The translations under genes and the position numbers were made by a program. Below are positions 46,095 to 54,589 of a stretch of 64,000 bases of DNA, piece after piece (the stretch's first letter is position 1; the number at the start of each line of letters is the position of its first letter). The DNA is from FEB-25 sp963822175. Lineage in GTDB: Bacteria > Chloroflexota > Anaerolineae > Anaerolineales > UBA4823. Location of the stretch: NCBI GenBank assembly GCA_963822175.1, contig CAWGGJ010000013.1, positions 1-64,000 on the forward strand, written 5' to 3'. A model generated the notes under the pieces. That model searched no databases. It worked only from the letters and a program-made list of their open reading frames with translations, and was not told where the DNA came from.

Positions 46095-46154
46095 TTGTCA
46101 AAAAATCAATAATATATTAATATATATACAATACATATACAAATCCTAGACATA
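46095..46154 (+). promoter_or_regulatory. Heliorhodopsin promoter with three 11-bp CarH-type repeats
   Basis: TTGTCA (46095-46100) and TAATAT (46118-46123) are 17 bases apart. Starting at the -10, three abutting 11-bp units follow: ATATATACAAT (46122-46132), ACATATACAAA (46133-46143) and TCCTAGACATA (46144-46154). ACA occupies the same position in each. Tandem 11-bp repeats are the known operator layout of the CarH photoreceptor, and the second gene of this operon is CarH-like. The heliorhodopsin ATG is 50 bases downstream. Confidence 0.65.
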
Positions 46155-46203
46155 TATATTGGTCTCACATCACATTAGTCATAAAATAAAAAAAGGAGAA
46201 AAA

Positions 46204-46974
46204 ATGGACGAAGAAAAGAAATATAAGGGATTAAAGCGTTTCAACCTGAGTATGGGTTTTTTACACCTGATCCAGGGCATTTTGATGATCGTATTGAGCA
46301 ATGATACGGCATATCCGATTTACACCAACTTCCTGAAATTTGATGTCAACCAGATGACCCTGGTGCCGAATCCAACAATAGCAGCTGAGCTACCCTTTGG
46401 ATATGCTGTTGCCGTTTTCCTGCTGCTATCGGCGATAGCACACTTTTTCCTAGCTACCATTGGTAACAAGCTTTATACAGCTAACTTGAAGAAGGGCATG
46501 AATCCGGTAAGGTTCTATGAATATGCACTTTCATCATCGGTGATGATCGTCTTGATAGGCATGCTGGTAGGTATCTACGACCTGGGTGCCATCATCCTTA
46601 TCTTTGGAATCAATGCCATGATGAACCTGTTTGGGAACATGATGGAGTTCCATAATCAAAATACAGAAAAGACAAATTGGACTGCGTTCATTTATGGCTG
46701 TATCGCTGGTATCGTACCCTGGATCGTGATCGTAACCTATTTTGTGGGGTCAATCGCCGGGGAAGGTGGAGAGCCACCTGCGTTCGTCTATGCCATTATC
46801 CCGACCCTGTTCGTGTTCTTTAATATCTTTGCCGTGAATATGATCCTTCAATATAAAAAAGTTGGCAAATGGAAGGATTATCTCTTTGGTGAGCGTGTAT
46901 ACATTATTCTGAGCCTGACAGCAAAGACAGTCCTGGCATGGATCATTTTTGCAGGTACCCTGGCGCCGGTATAA
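46204..46974 (+). CDS. Heliorhodopsin
   Basis: The 256-aa, seven-helix protein matches heliorhodopsins. It has RFNLSMGFLHLIQG at the start, the counterion-region motif RFYEYALSSS (Glu106), LVGIYDLGAIILIFGINAMM, and RVYIILSLTAKTVLAW, where Lys241 should bind retinal. His21 and His80 also match conserved histidines. Heliorhodopsins insert with the N terminus inside, opposite to type 1 rhodopsins, and are thought to be light sensors or enzyme regulators. AGGAG precedes the ATG. It is the first gene of the putative light-stress operon. Confidence 0.95.
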   Translation: MDEEKKYKGLKRFNLSMGFLHLIQGILMIVLSNDTAYPIYTNFLKFDVNQMTLVPNPTIAAELPFGYAVAVFLLLSAIAHFFLATIGNKLYTANLKKGMNPVRFYEYALSSSVMIVLIGMLVGIYDLGAIILIFGINAMMNLFGNMMEFHNQNTEKTNWTAFIYGCIAGIVPWIVIVTYFVGSIAGEGGEPPAFVYAIIPTLFVFFNIFAVNMILQYKKVGKWKDYLFGERVYIILSLTAKTVLAWIIFAGTLAPV

Positions 46975-47048
46975 ATTTACCGAGTGCAAATCAACGCACC
47001 ATTGGCAGTTTGTATAACGATACCGGTCCGTGGAGATAAATAATCACA

Positions 47049-48332
47049 ATGGCAGATAATAAGCCCCTCTACAACCTCAAAGCGGTGATTAACGAAGTCG
47101 GCTTGACCCCGGCAACCTTACGGGCATGGGAACGGCGTTATGGTTTGCTGAAGCCTCACCGGTCACCAGGAGGGCATCGCCTATATTCCCGGCGGGATAT
47201 TGATCTGCTTAAATGGCTGATTGATAGGCAACAAGAAGGATTGAGTATCAGCAGTGCAGTAGAAATGTGGAAAAGTCAACATGAAGGTTACGAGGATACC
47301 TCACTGCCAATCCAAACACCCGTGCCAGTTACAGGCACGGGTGAGACCATTTTGAATGGTTTAAGGGAACAATGGATAACAGCTTGCCTGGCTTTTAATG
47401 ACCAGGCTGCAAACCGTACCCTTGACCAGGCATTCGCGGTTGCTGCTCCCGAAATGATCCTTGCTGAGGTTTTACAAAAGGGACTGGCACAGCTTGGAGA
47501 GCGCTGGTATGCTGGCTCTATCAGTGTTCAACAAGAACACTTTGCTTCTGCAATCGCCATTCGAAGGGTAAATACCCTTCTTGCTGCCACTGCATCACCA
47601 ACCCGGCCAGGTCACATCCTGGCAGCATGTCCACCTGGCGAGGAACATGATTTTGTTCTGTTGACCACCGCATACCTTCTCCGTAGAGCCAGTTGGGATG
47701 TGGTTTATCTTGGTTCAAATGTTCCCCTTCTGGACCTGGATGCCACGATCCAATCCACCTCTCCGATCCTGATCCTCTCTTGTGCACAAACCCTCAAGAC
47801 TGCGGCTTCTCTACGGTTGATGTCCGAATATATCCAATTGCAGGGTGTTCCTCTTGTATATGGTGGTGGAATCTTCAACCAGGTACCTGATGCCACACGA
47901 TATATATCAGGTTATTATTTGGGATCATCTGTGGGTGGCGTTCTTGAAAGAATAGAACAGCTGGTAATTGCTCAGCCTCCAATGCCAATTGCCCAGTCTG
48001 TTTCTGCCCAATGTAAAGAAACAATGAACAGTCTCACTCAAAATGAAGCTGCAATTGTAGCGCATGTTTCCTCTGTTTTTCAACCAGAGCAGATCAAACC
48101 AGCTCAACTGGCTTATGCCATCACGCAGCTTAACCAATTCATTTCCTCCGCCCTGATCTTGGGAGATATCAATTTAATGGATCATTCGATAACCTGGCTG
48201 AATGGCTTGCTAAAATCCTATGGTCTCTCCTTAAGTTGGATCGGGCATTATTACACCACATATCGCCAGGCGATTGAGCTCTACCTTGGAGAGGCAGGCC
48301 AACCAATCCTGGAGAAGTTGGCGAAGTATTAA
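47049..48332 (+). CDS. CarH/LitR-type B12-dependent light-sensing MerR regulator
   Basis: The 427-aa product has an N-terminal MerR winged helix (TPATLRAWERRYGLLKPHRS, residues 20-39) and a helical cap domain with the W-x9-EH signature (Trp153, Glu163, His164) that positions adenosylcobalamin in CarH. A Rossmann B12 domain follows, with His200 in GEEHDFV (residues 197-203). In canonical CarH the motif is ExHxxG; here the Gly is Val203. A C-terminal helical extension of about 120 residues is additional. It starts 74 bases after the heliorhodopsin gene. In the dark it likely represses the operon; light should release it. Confidence 0.88.
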   Translation: MADNKPLYNLKAVINEVGLTPATLRAWERRYGLLKPHRSPGGHRLYSRRDIDLLKWLIDRQQEGLSISSAVEMWKSQHEGYEDTSLPIQTPVPVTGTGETILNGLREQWITACLAFNDQAANRTLDQAFAVAAPEMILAEVLQKGLAQLGERWYAGSISVQQEHFASAIAIRRVNTLLAATASPTRPGHILAACPPGEEHDFVLLTTAYLLRRASWDVVYLGSNVPLLDLDATIQSTSPILILSCAQTLKTAASLRLMSEYIQLQGVPLVYGGGIFNQVPDATRYISGYYLGSSVGGVLERIEQLVIAQPPMPIAQSVSAQCKETMNSLTQNEAAIVAHVSSVFQPEQIKPAQLAYAITQLNQFISSALILGDINLMDHSITWLNGLLKSYGLSLSWIGHYYTTYRQAIELYLGEAGQPILEKLAKY

Positions 48333-48382
48333 ATGTCTGAATCGATGATTTGTTGGTCAATAATGTATACTGCAGGTTCATC

Positions 48383-49636
48383 ATGAAAAAATCTCGTTTG
48401 CTCACTATTTTTCTGATCGTTTTTATTGATCTGCTGGGCTTTAGCCTGATCCTGCCCTTGTTGCCCTATTATGCTGAAACTTATGGGGCGACGCCGACGA
48501 TAGTTGGCTTGTTGGTAGCATCCTATGCTGCAGCACAGCTGATTGGCGCACCCTTGCTTGGTCGATTGTCCGATCGCATTGGACGCCGACCTGTATTATT
48601 GATCAGTGTAATTGGAACCGGGATCGGTTTCCTGCTGCTCGGGTTTGCTGATCCGATCGGGAATCTCCTGGCCAGCTGGATCGCCCCTCAAGCCGTAAAT
48701 GTATTTGTGATTGGAGTATTATTTTTCAGCCGCATTCTTGATGGGCTGACAGGGGGTAACATCACCGTTGCACAGGCGTATATCACGGATGTTACGGATG
48801 ATCAAAACCGGGCTAAAGGCCTTGGATTGATCGGTGCGGCATTCGGATTGGGTTTCATCATTGGGCCAGCTGTAGGTGGTGCACTCAGCAAGTGGGGATA
48901 CGGTTTGCCAGCGTTTGTAGCTGCATCTGTATCATTCATTAACGTGCTAATGATCATCTTCTTTCTACCCGAATCACTTCCTTTAGAGCGCCGAGGTGCT
49001 GCATCGGGGCAAAATCGTCCACCATTCACTTATAATGCGCTAAAAGAAGCACTCAGGCGCCCAAAAGTTGGTCCCTTGCTTCAGGTAAGGTTTTTCTTCG
49101 CCCTGGCGTTTGCTATGTTTCAGAGTATTTTTGCCCTGTATGCTCAATCCATCGGTCTTAGCTCGCAAACGACCGGTATTTTACTGGCATATGTTGGTGT
49201 CCTTGCTGTGGTGACTCAAGCTGGGTTGATCGGTTTTCTAACCCGTCGATTCCGTGAAAATACCTTAATGATCACAGGGCTTTGGGTCATGGCCGGGTCA
49301 CTCCTTGCCTGGGCTTTTACCTCACAGCTATGGTTTCTCGTAGTGCTGATCCTTCCCTTGGCAATCGCTGGGGGAGTTTCGAATACCATCATTCAAAGTG
49401 CCACCACAAAAACTGTGTCTAGGCTGGAAGTGGGAGGCATTCTAGGAATTACTGCCTCTCTTGAAGCAGTAACACGTGTAATTGCACCCATTGCAGGTGG
49501 TTATTTACTGCAAAACCTGGGTACCTGGGCACCTGGTATTTTTAGTGTCCTCCTGATGGCATGGACGATTGTCATTGCCTATCGACGAATCATCCTGCCG
49601 GCCAATCGTGAGAATATGGTTGAAGAGGCAGCCTGA
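48383..49636 (+). CDS. MFS efflux transporter, TetA-like
   Basis: From ATG 48383 the 417-aa product has 12 membrane segments. It has the MFS motif A region GAPLLGRLSDRIGRRPVLL and an ARxxGLIGAAFGLGFIIGP stretch typical of DHA1 tetracycline-type exporters. Its TGA overlaps the photolyase ATG by one base. The substrate is unknown; in this context it may export a pigment or toxic photoproduct. Confidence 0.88.
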   Translation: MKKSRLLTIFLIVFIDLLGFSLILPLLPYYAETYGATPTIVGLLVASYAAAQLIGAPLLGRLSDRIGRRPVLLISVIGTGIGFLLLGFADPIGNLLASWIAPQAVNVFVIGVLFFSRILDGLTGGNITVAQAYITDVTDDQNRAKGLGLIGAAFGLGFIIGPAVGGALSKWGYGLPAFVAASVSFINVLMIIFFLPESLPLERRGAASGQNRPPFTYNALKEALRRPKVGPLLQVRFFFALAFAMFQSIFALYAQSIGLSSQTTGILLAYVGVLAVVTQAGLIGFLTRRFRENTLMITGLWVMAGSLLAWAFTSQLWFLVVLILPLAIAGGVSNTIIQSATTKTVSRLEVGGILGITASLEAVTRVIAPIAGGYLLQNLGTWAPGIFSVLLMAWTIVIAYRRIILPANRENMVEEAA

Positions 49637-51036
49637 TGAGTGTGGCAATTTGGTGGGTCCGCCGTGACCTGCGGTTAAGCGATAACCAGGCTTTACATGC
49701 CGCCCTGGCTCATTCAGAGGTGGTCCTCCCGGTTTTCATCCTTGACCCCACACTAGAATCGTCATCTTATACCAGCCAGGACCGGCTGGCATTCCTTTAT
49801 GCTGGTCTACGCAGCCTTGATTCCCAACTGCGAATGCGCGGAAGCAACCTGCTCATACAGAAGGGTGATCCCCTGGAAGTGCTGCACAACCTGCGGGCGA
49901 ATACTTCATCCCAGGCCATCTATGCAGAAGCGGATATTTCACCCTATGCCAGGAAGCGGGATGCGGAAGTGATGCGTGAGCTACCATTAAAACTGACACC
50001 TGGTGTCACTGTCCACCCGGTGGAAACCCTGCGTAAAGCCGATGGTGCTCCGTACACCGTGTTCACACCTTTCAGCCGCATGTGGCACAGCTTGCCTTTC
50101 CCAGGTGCACCACTCCCTGCACCCGAACGGCTATCTGCACCACCTCCACTTATCAGCCTAGGACTGCCTGATAATAAAGGATATTCATCCAATGATCAAT
50201 TTCCTGCCGGTGAGGCTGAAGCGCAACACAGACTGGAGAAGTTCACGAGTTCTTATATTTATCGTTATGCAGAAGACCGTAACCGGATGGACCTTGATGG
50301 CACTTCAGGCCTGTCACCATACCTGCGCTTTGGGATGATATCCGCCAGGCAGGCAACCTGGGCAGTGCGTGAAGCAGAATCCCTCGCCGTAGATGGTCCA
50401 GCTCGACGCGGGGCAGAAGCCTGGCTGAACGAGCTGATCTGGCGTGAGTTTTATGCTGCCATTCTGTATCACTTCCCGTATGTACGTAAAACCGCTTTTC
50501 GGGCCGGGTTACGAAACATCCCCTGGCAGGATGATCAAGATGGATTTCGTGCCTGGGCTGAGGGACGCACCGGATATCCAGTGGTGGACGCAGCCATGCG
50601 CCAGATGAATTCCACTGGTTGGATGCACAACCGGGCGCGCATGATCACAGCATCATTCCTGGTGAAGGATCTGTTAATTGATTGGCGGTGGGGTGAGCGT
50701 TATTTTATGCAGCACTTGCTGGATGGGGACCCAGCAGCAAACAATGGCGGTTGGCAATGGTCAGCCGGCACTGGGACTGATGCTGCACCATATTTCAGGG
50801 TGTTTAACCCTGTGCTGCAAGGAAAGAAATTCGACCCAACAGGTGCCTACGTGCGGCGTTGGGTTCCGGAGCTGTCAGCGGTTCCTGAATCATACATCCA
50901 CACCCCATGGGAGATGCCCGCCAGCATACAGGCTAAATTCGGCTGTGTGATCGGGAATAACTATCCTGCCCCAATCGTTGACCATGCCATAGCTAGGCAG
51001 CGTGTATTGGCAGCTTATCGCCCGGGAGAAAAATGA
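49636..51036 (+). CDS. phrB: Deoxyribodipyrimidine photolyase (class I CPD)
   Basis: The 466-aa product is a cryptochrome/photolyase: an N-terminal Rossmann domain (WWVRRDLRLSDNQAL), and the FAD domain with AWLNELIWREFYAAI, YPVVDAAMRQMNSTGWMHNR and NGGWQWSAGTGTDAAPYFRV. Length is normal. It uses blue light and reduced FAD to split pyrimidine dimers. It shares bases with both neighbours and is the fourth gene of the operon. Confidence 0.95.
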   Translation: MSVAIWWVRRDLRLSDNQALHAALAHSEVVLPVFILDPTLESSSYTSQDRLAFLYAGLRSLDSQLRMRGSNLLIQKGDPLEVLHNLRANTSSQAIYAEADISPYARKRDAEVMRELPLKLTPGVTVHPVETLRKADGAPYTVFTPFSRMWHSLPFPGAPLPAPERLSAPPPLISLGLPDNKGYSSNDQFPAGEAEAQHRLEKFTSSYIYRYAEDRNRMDLDGTSGLSPYLRFGMISARQATWAVREAESLAVDGPARRGAEAWLNELIWREFYAAILYHFPYVRKTAFRAGLRNIPWQDDQDGFRAWAEGRTGYPVVDAAMRQMNSTGWMHNRARMITASFLVKDLLIDWRWGERYFMQHLLDGDPAANNGGWQWSAGTGTDAAPYFRVFNPVLQGKKFDPTGAYVRRWVPELSAVPESYIHTPWEMPASIQAKFGCVIGNNYPAPIVDHAIARQRVLAAYRPGEK

Positions 51037-51413
51037 ATAAACTGAATACTGCTTTTGATAAACAAAAATACCTGAACCTGGAAACCTTCCGGAAAAATGG
51101 CATGGGGGTAAAAACCCCTGTTTGGTTTGTTCAGGAAGGTGAGGTTCTGTATGTTCGCACGATTGCCGATTCTTACAAAGTGAAGCGCATCCGCAATAAT
51201 CCGCAGGTGAATATTGCCCCATGCAAGATGGATGGTAAATTGTTGGGGGATTGGATCAAGGCTGAAGCTCGTGAAGTGTCGGGTGAGGAAATCGACCGCA
51301 AGGTAGACCGACTGCTGGATAAAAAGTACGGTTTGATGAAAAAGTTATTTACCATGGCCGGAGGAAGAGAAGGCCGAAAGAATACAAACTTAGAATTGAA
51401 AGTGAGAGAATAA
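51033..51413 (+). CDS. PPOX-class F420-dependent oxidoreductase
   Basis: The 126-aa product fits the split-barrel flavin/deazaflavin family (TPVWFVQEGEVLYVRT, KVKRIRNNPQVNIAPC, with AEAREVSGEEI). It overlaps the photolyase end by four bases. It may reduce a quinone, tetrapyrrole or other small molecule, possibly with F420. Confidence 0.8.
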   Translation: MNKLNTAFDKQKYLNLETFRKNGMGVKTPVWFVQEGEVLYVRTIADSYKVKRIRNNPQVNIAPCKMDGKLLGDWIKAEAREVSGEEIDRKVDRLLDKKYGLMKKLFTMAGGREGRKNTNLELKVRE

Positions 51414-51414
51414 T

Positions 51415-52185
51415 ATGAAAGATACATTACGACAAATTTCTGTAATTTTGACCATCATTGCCACCATCACCGTCAATGTACTTGCCAATGCTCTACCTAT
51501 CAATGGGCAAAATACCGGGGCAATCTCAGATCGCTTCCAAGTATATTTTGTGCCTGCTGGATATGTGTTTTCCATCTGGGGCATCATCTATATCGGCCTG
51601 ATAGCCTATGCCATCTTCCAGGCACTGCCTGCGCAACGTGAGAATCCACGCCTGCGATCAACCGGCTGGTGGGTCTCGCTCGGGGGGTTGGCGAACATAA
51701 TATGGATCTTCCTGTGGCATTATGAACAATTCCCACTCACACTGATCGCCATGCTGGTTTTACTTGCTACACTTATCATCACCTATCTACGTCTGGGTAT
51801 TGGCCGGAGCACGGTCTCCAAAGCGGAGACGTGGGCAGTGCGTGTGCCATTCAGCATCTACCTTGGGTGGATCACCGTGGCGACGGTAGCCAATCTCACC
51901 CAGGTCCTTTATTTCTTAAACTGGGATGCGTTTGGGATTTCTGCAGTGTATTGGATGTGGATCATCCTGGGAGCGGTGTTTGTGATCGCCGGGCTGATGA
52001 ATTTTACTCGGCGGGATATTGCCTATTCGGCTGTCATCCTGTGGGCATTAGCTGGTATTGCGATAAAATTTGCCGAAGTCCCCCTGGTTGCCATTCCCAC
52101 CTGGATCACATTTGGATTAGTTGCCATGACCCTGGTACTGGCGTATATCCTACCCAGCAGGGCTCCAACTCAAGTTTCAGCTTAG
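51415..52185 (+). CDS. TspO/MBR-related tryptophan-rich membrane protein
   Basis: The 256-aa product has about seven or eight membrane segments and the aromatic-rich patterns of TspO/MBR proteins (VPAGYVFSIWGIIYIGLIAY; YLGWITVATVANLTQVLYFL). It is longer than classic TspO of about 160 residues. TspO proteins bind tetrapyrroles and are linked to light and oxidative stress. It starts one base after the F420 gene. Confidence 0.72.
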   Translation: MKDTLRQISVILTIIATITVNVLANALPINGQNTGAISDRFQVYFVPAGYVFSIWGIIYIGLIAYAIFQALPAQRENPRLRSTGWWVSLGGLANIIWIFLWHYEQFPLTLIAMLVLLATLIITYLRLGIGRSTVSKAETWAVRVPFSIYLGWITVATVANLTQVLYFLNWDAFGISAVYWMWIILGAVFVIAGLMNFTRRDIAYSAVILWALAGIAIKFAEVPLVAIPTWITFGLVAMTLVLAYILPSRAPTQVSA

Positions 52186-52201
52186 TAAAAAAAGGTAAAT
52201 A

Positions 52202-53170
52202 ATGGGCCGTATAAATAAAAGAAAAGGATTTTTAGTTCTGGTAGGTGGGTTATCGCTCCTGCTTTTCGGACCTTATCTGATCCCAGTGCCGCCCCTCACA
52301 GGCGTGTTACCCCCCGAGGAATTGGCAGATGAAGATTCTCAATTCATCGAGATCAATGGGCAGAAAGTCCATGTCAAGAAAATGGGGCAAGGAGAGCCGG
52401 TATTCCTGCTGCTGCATGGATTTGCCTCCAGCCTGTCTTCATGGAATGCAGTCATGGAGCCTCTCAGTAAACAGGGAACAGTGATCGCCTTCGACCGTAC
52501 CGGATTTGGGCTCTCAGAGCGGCCAATCAACTGGCAGGGACAAAATCCCTACAGCGCCGAGACCCAGGTGGAGTTGGCAATTGGCCTGCTGGATCACTTT
52601 GGCGTGGAAAAAGCCATCCTGGTGGGAAATTCTGCCGGGGGCACCCTGGCGATGCAGACTGCATTGGCGTATCCTGAACGGGTGTCAGCGATGGTGTTGG
52701 TCGACCCAGCTGTATATAATGGGGGTGGTGCTCCGCAATGGGTGCAGCCGATCCTTGCTTCACCCCAAATGCGCCGCTTGGGGCCACTGATCAGCCGCCA
52801 AATCCTGAAACGTGGGCAGAATTTGATTAAACTGGCCTGGTACAACCCTGCCAAGCTATCACCAGAAACCCTGGATGAATACCAAAAACCTTTCCAGGTG
52901 GAGAATTGGGATAAGGGGCTGTGGGAATTTACCCTGGCAAGTCAACCCACTGGTCTCATTGATCGCCTGAACGAGCTCACGCTTCCAACTCTGGTGATTA
53001 CCGGTGACCACGACCGGATTGTGCCTACCAAGGACAGCATTAAATTAGCCGGTGAGTTACCCAATGCCAGCCTGGAGGTGATTTCCGATGCTGGGCATGT
53101 TCCTCATGAGGAACAGCCACAGAGGTTTTTGGAAATTGTAACAAGCTATTTATCTACACTTCAATATTAG
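52202..53170 (+). CDS. Membrane-anchored alpha/beta hydrolase
   Basis: The 322-aa product has an N-terminal membrane anchor (residues about 8-26), then an alpha/beta hydrolase domain with oxyanion HGFASS, nucleophile GNSAGG, Asp in GDHDRIVP and His in DAGHVPHEE. It ends 10 bases before the selenoprotein ATG. The substrate is unknown. Confidence 0.88.
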   Translation: MGRINKRKGFLVLVGGLSLLLFGPYLIPVPPLTGVLPPEELADEDSQFIEINGQKVHVKKMGQGEPVFLLLHGFASSLSSWNAVMEPLSKQGTVIAFDRTGFGLSERPINWQGQNPYSAETQVELAIGLLDHFGVEKAILVGNSAGGTLAMQTALAYPERVSAMVLVDPAVYNGGGAPQWVQPILASPQMRRLGPLISRQILKRGQNLIKLAWYNPAKLSPETLDEYQKPFQVENWDKGLWEFTLASQPTGLIDRLNELTLPTLVITGDHDRIVPTKDSIKLAGELPNASLEVISDAGHVPHEEQPQRFLEIVTSYLSTLQY

Positions 53171-53180
53171 AGGAAAAGCG

Positions 53181-53657
53181 ATGCCAAGAGTATCAATAAA
53201 CTCCCCAGCTCCCGATTTTACGTTACAAAACTTTCGCGATGAAACCGTTCGCTTATCCGATTACCTGGGAAAATCGAATGTGCTTTTGGTGTTCAACCGT
53301 GGCTTCACCTGACCGTTTTGCAGGCAGCACATGGCGCAGTTGTGCCAGGATTATCAGGAATTTATCAAACGTGATACACAGGTGATCGTGGTTGGACCTG
53401 AAGAAGTCAAGGCTTTTGCAGCTTATTGGAAGAAAATGAAACTTCCGTTCATTGGTCTGCCCGATCCAAAAGCCAGTGTTCTCAAATTGTATGGGCAGGA
53501 GATTAACTTGTTCAAGCTTGGGCGCATGCCAGCCCAGGTGATCGTGGATAAAGCTGGTATTGCACGCTTTGTTCACTATGGGCATGATATGACCGATATA
53601 CCCTCCAATACCGAGTTATTGGAATTGTTGGATAGCCTGGAACCGGTTCTTACCTAG
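53181..53657 (+). CDS. Peroxiredoxin-like selenoprotein (UxxC), in-frame TGA
   Basis: From ATG 53181 (AGAGGAA upstream) the frame has one TGA at 53310-53312 (codon 44) and otherwise runs to the TAG at 53657, giving 158 residues. The TGA falls exactly where AhpC/TSA-like proteins have the catalytic Cys: NRGFT-U-PFCRQHMAQL. UxxC is a known selenocysteine form of this family. A bacterial SECIS-like hairpin follows (53327-53345, 5-bp stem, 9-base loop with G second; loop starts 19 bases after TGA). Without selenocysteine insertion, only a 43-aa fragment would be made. It is the last gene of the operon. Confidence 0.82.
53327..53345 (+). promoter_or_regulatory. Putative bacterial SECIS hairpin
   Basis: GCACA (53327-53331) pairs with TGTGC (53341-53345) around the loop TGGCGCAGT. 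Its loop begins 19 bases after the in-frame TGA, within the usual 16-37 base range, and G is among the first two loop bases. Confidence 0.55.
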
Positions 53658-53659
53658 GA

Positions 53660-53693
53660 CAAAACCTCCTGGTATCGTCACCAGGAGGTTTTG
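53660..53693 (+). terminator. Terminator of the light-stress operon
   Basis: A perfect 14-bp stem (53660-53673 with 53680-53693, 6-base loop) follows the selenoprotein stop by 2 bases; the 3' arm ends in TTTTG and is followed by TATTTA. Confidence 0.92.
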
Positions 53694-53726
53694 TATTTAC
53701 TCAGCATATTTACCGATCAACGGTTA

Positions 53727-54210
53727 ACGTCGGTGATCGATCCTGCTTGATTGGCTTGAGATTTGTGAGGGGTGACGCTCGATCCAATCCGAATTGGTGT
53801 AATAATTCGCCGGGTGTCGTTCGATCCAATCTGAACCCTTAAATTTCAATTGCTGGGAAATGCTAAATGGATGATGGTCGAGGAAATCTGCAGCAGTATA
53901 GCTCAGTTTCTGGCTCACATCATACGGATGGTGATTGAGGAAATCTGCAGCAGTATAGCTCAATTTCTGGCTCACGTCATATGGATGGCGATTGAGGAAA
54001 TCCGAGCTAATATCTGGACAGCTGCGGTTTAATCGACCGCGGGTAAAGCTGGTTGCTGTAATCAGATCTAACCTGGCTTACAGCATTCAAGCTGCTATTC
54101 CTGGAAGACGATGCGAATATGCTCGGGACGTAATTTACCCCAAGGAATATCAGTATCACTGCTATAACTCCGAAAGCTGCAATAAATTTGAGTAATGATT
54201 TGGTAGACAT
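53727..54210 (-). pseudogene. SDWIERHP-repeat secreted protein, frameshifted
   Basis: From ATG 54210 (AGGAG upstream) the frame gives MSTKSLLKFIAAFGVIAVIL, a signal peptide, and ends at a stop near 54009. One base off, the frame continues with repeats SDFLNRHP, ADFLNHHP, ADFLDHHP, SDWIERHP, SDWIERHP to about 53727. A single-base indel near 54010 explains this. The start matches the 63226 protein (MSTKSALRIV), so they are family members. It could also be a sequencing error. Confidence 0.65.
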
Positions 54211-54530
54211 TTTAATCTCCTATCAAAATTAGTTTGTTAAGATCAAATTATCCTAAAGTACACAATAATAGACTAATAGGATAATATTTGTAGCAATTAT
54301 AAATGATGATAATAGACAAATTATGATAGTTGGGTGAATGTTTATTTTATTGGTAGCTGCTAATTTCGGGTAAAAAGCAGGCTGAAATATTCGGAAATAT
54401 GGAGCAATCACCGATAATTCGGAATAATCTGCATAATTCTACATTCAGGACACAATATTCATCTCAATATCAAGCAGTTCTTTATTTTGATTGAAATTGA
54501 GAGAGAAACAATCCCAGCCTACTTATTTGT
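54211..54530. other. A/T-rich intergenic region
   Basis: This should hold the promoter for the minus-strand repeat protein at 54210. No gene, hairpin or shared box is evident. Confidence 0.45.
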
Positions 54531-54560
54531 AAAAAAACCAGCCATTTGAATAATGGCTGG
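54531..54560 (-). terminator. Terminator of the seven-heme cytochrome gene
   Basis: On the minus strand an 8-bp stem (54553-54560 with 54538-54545) with a 7-base loop is followed by seven T, 30 bases after the stop. Confidence 0.9.
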
Positions 54561-54589
54561 CTTGATCAAGCTTGCCGATAACTATACGT

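Noticed and set aside
45897..46112. Short plus-strand ORF between the CrtI-like and heliorhodopsin genes
   Set aside because: No ribosome site, low complexity toward the end, and it runs over the promoter.
46118..46123. Reading the third 11-bp unit (TAGACA) as the heliorhodopsin -35
   Set aside because: No acceptable -10 lies 15-19 bases after it, so the TTGTCA/TAATAT pair upstream is preferred; the DUF4397 case, where the third unit is the -35, differs.
53181..53657. Treating the peroxiredoxin-like gene as a nonsense pseudogene
   Set aside because: The only stop is TGA exactly at the catalytic Cys, the rest is intact, and a second gene in the window shows the same feature.
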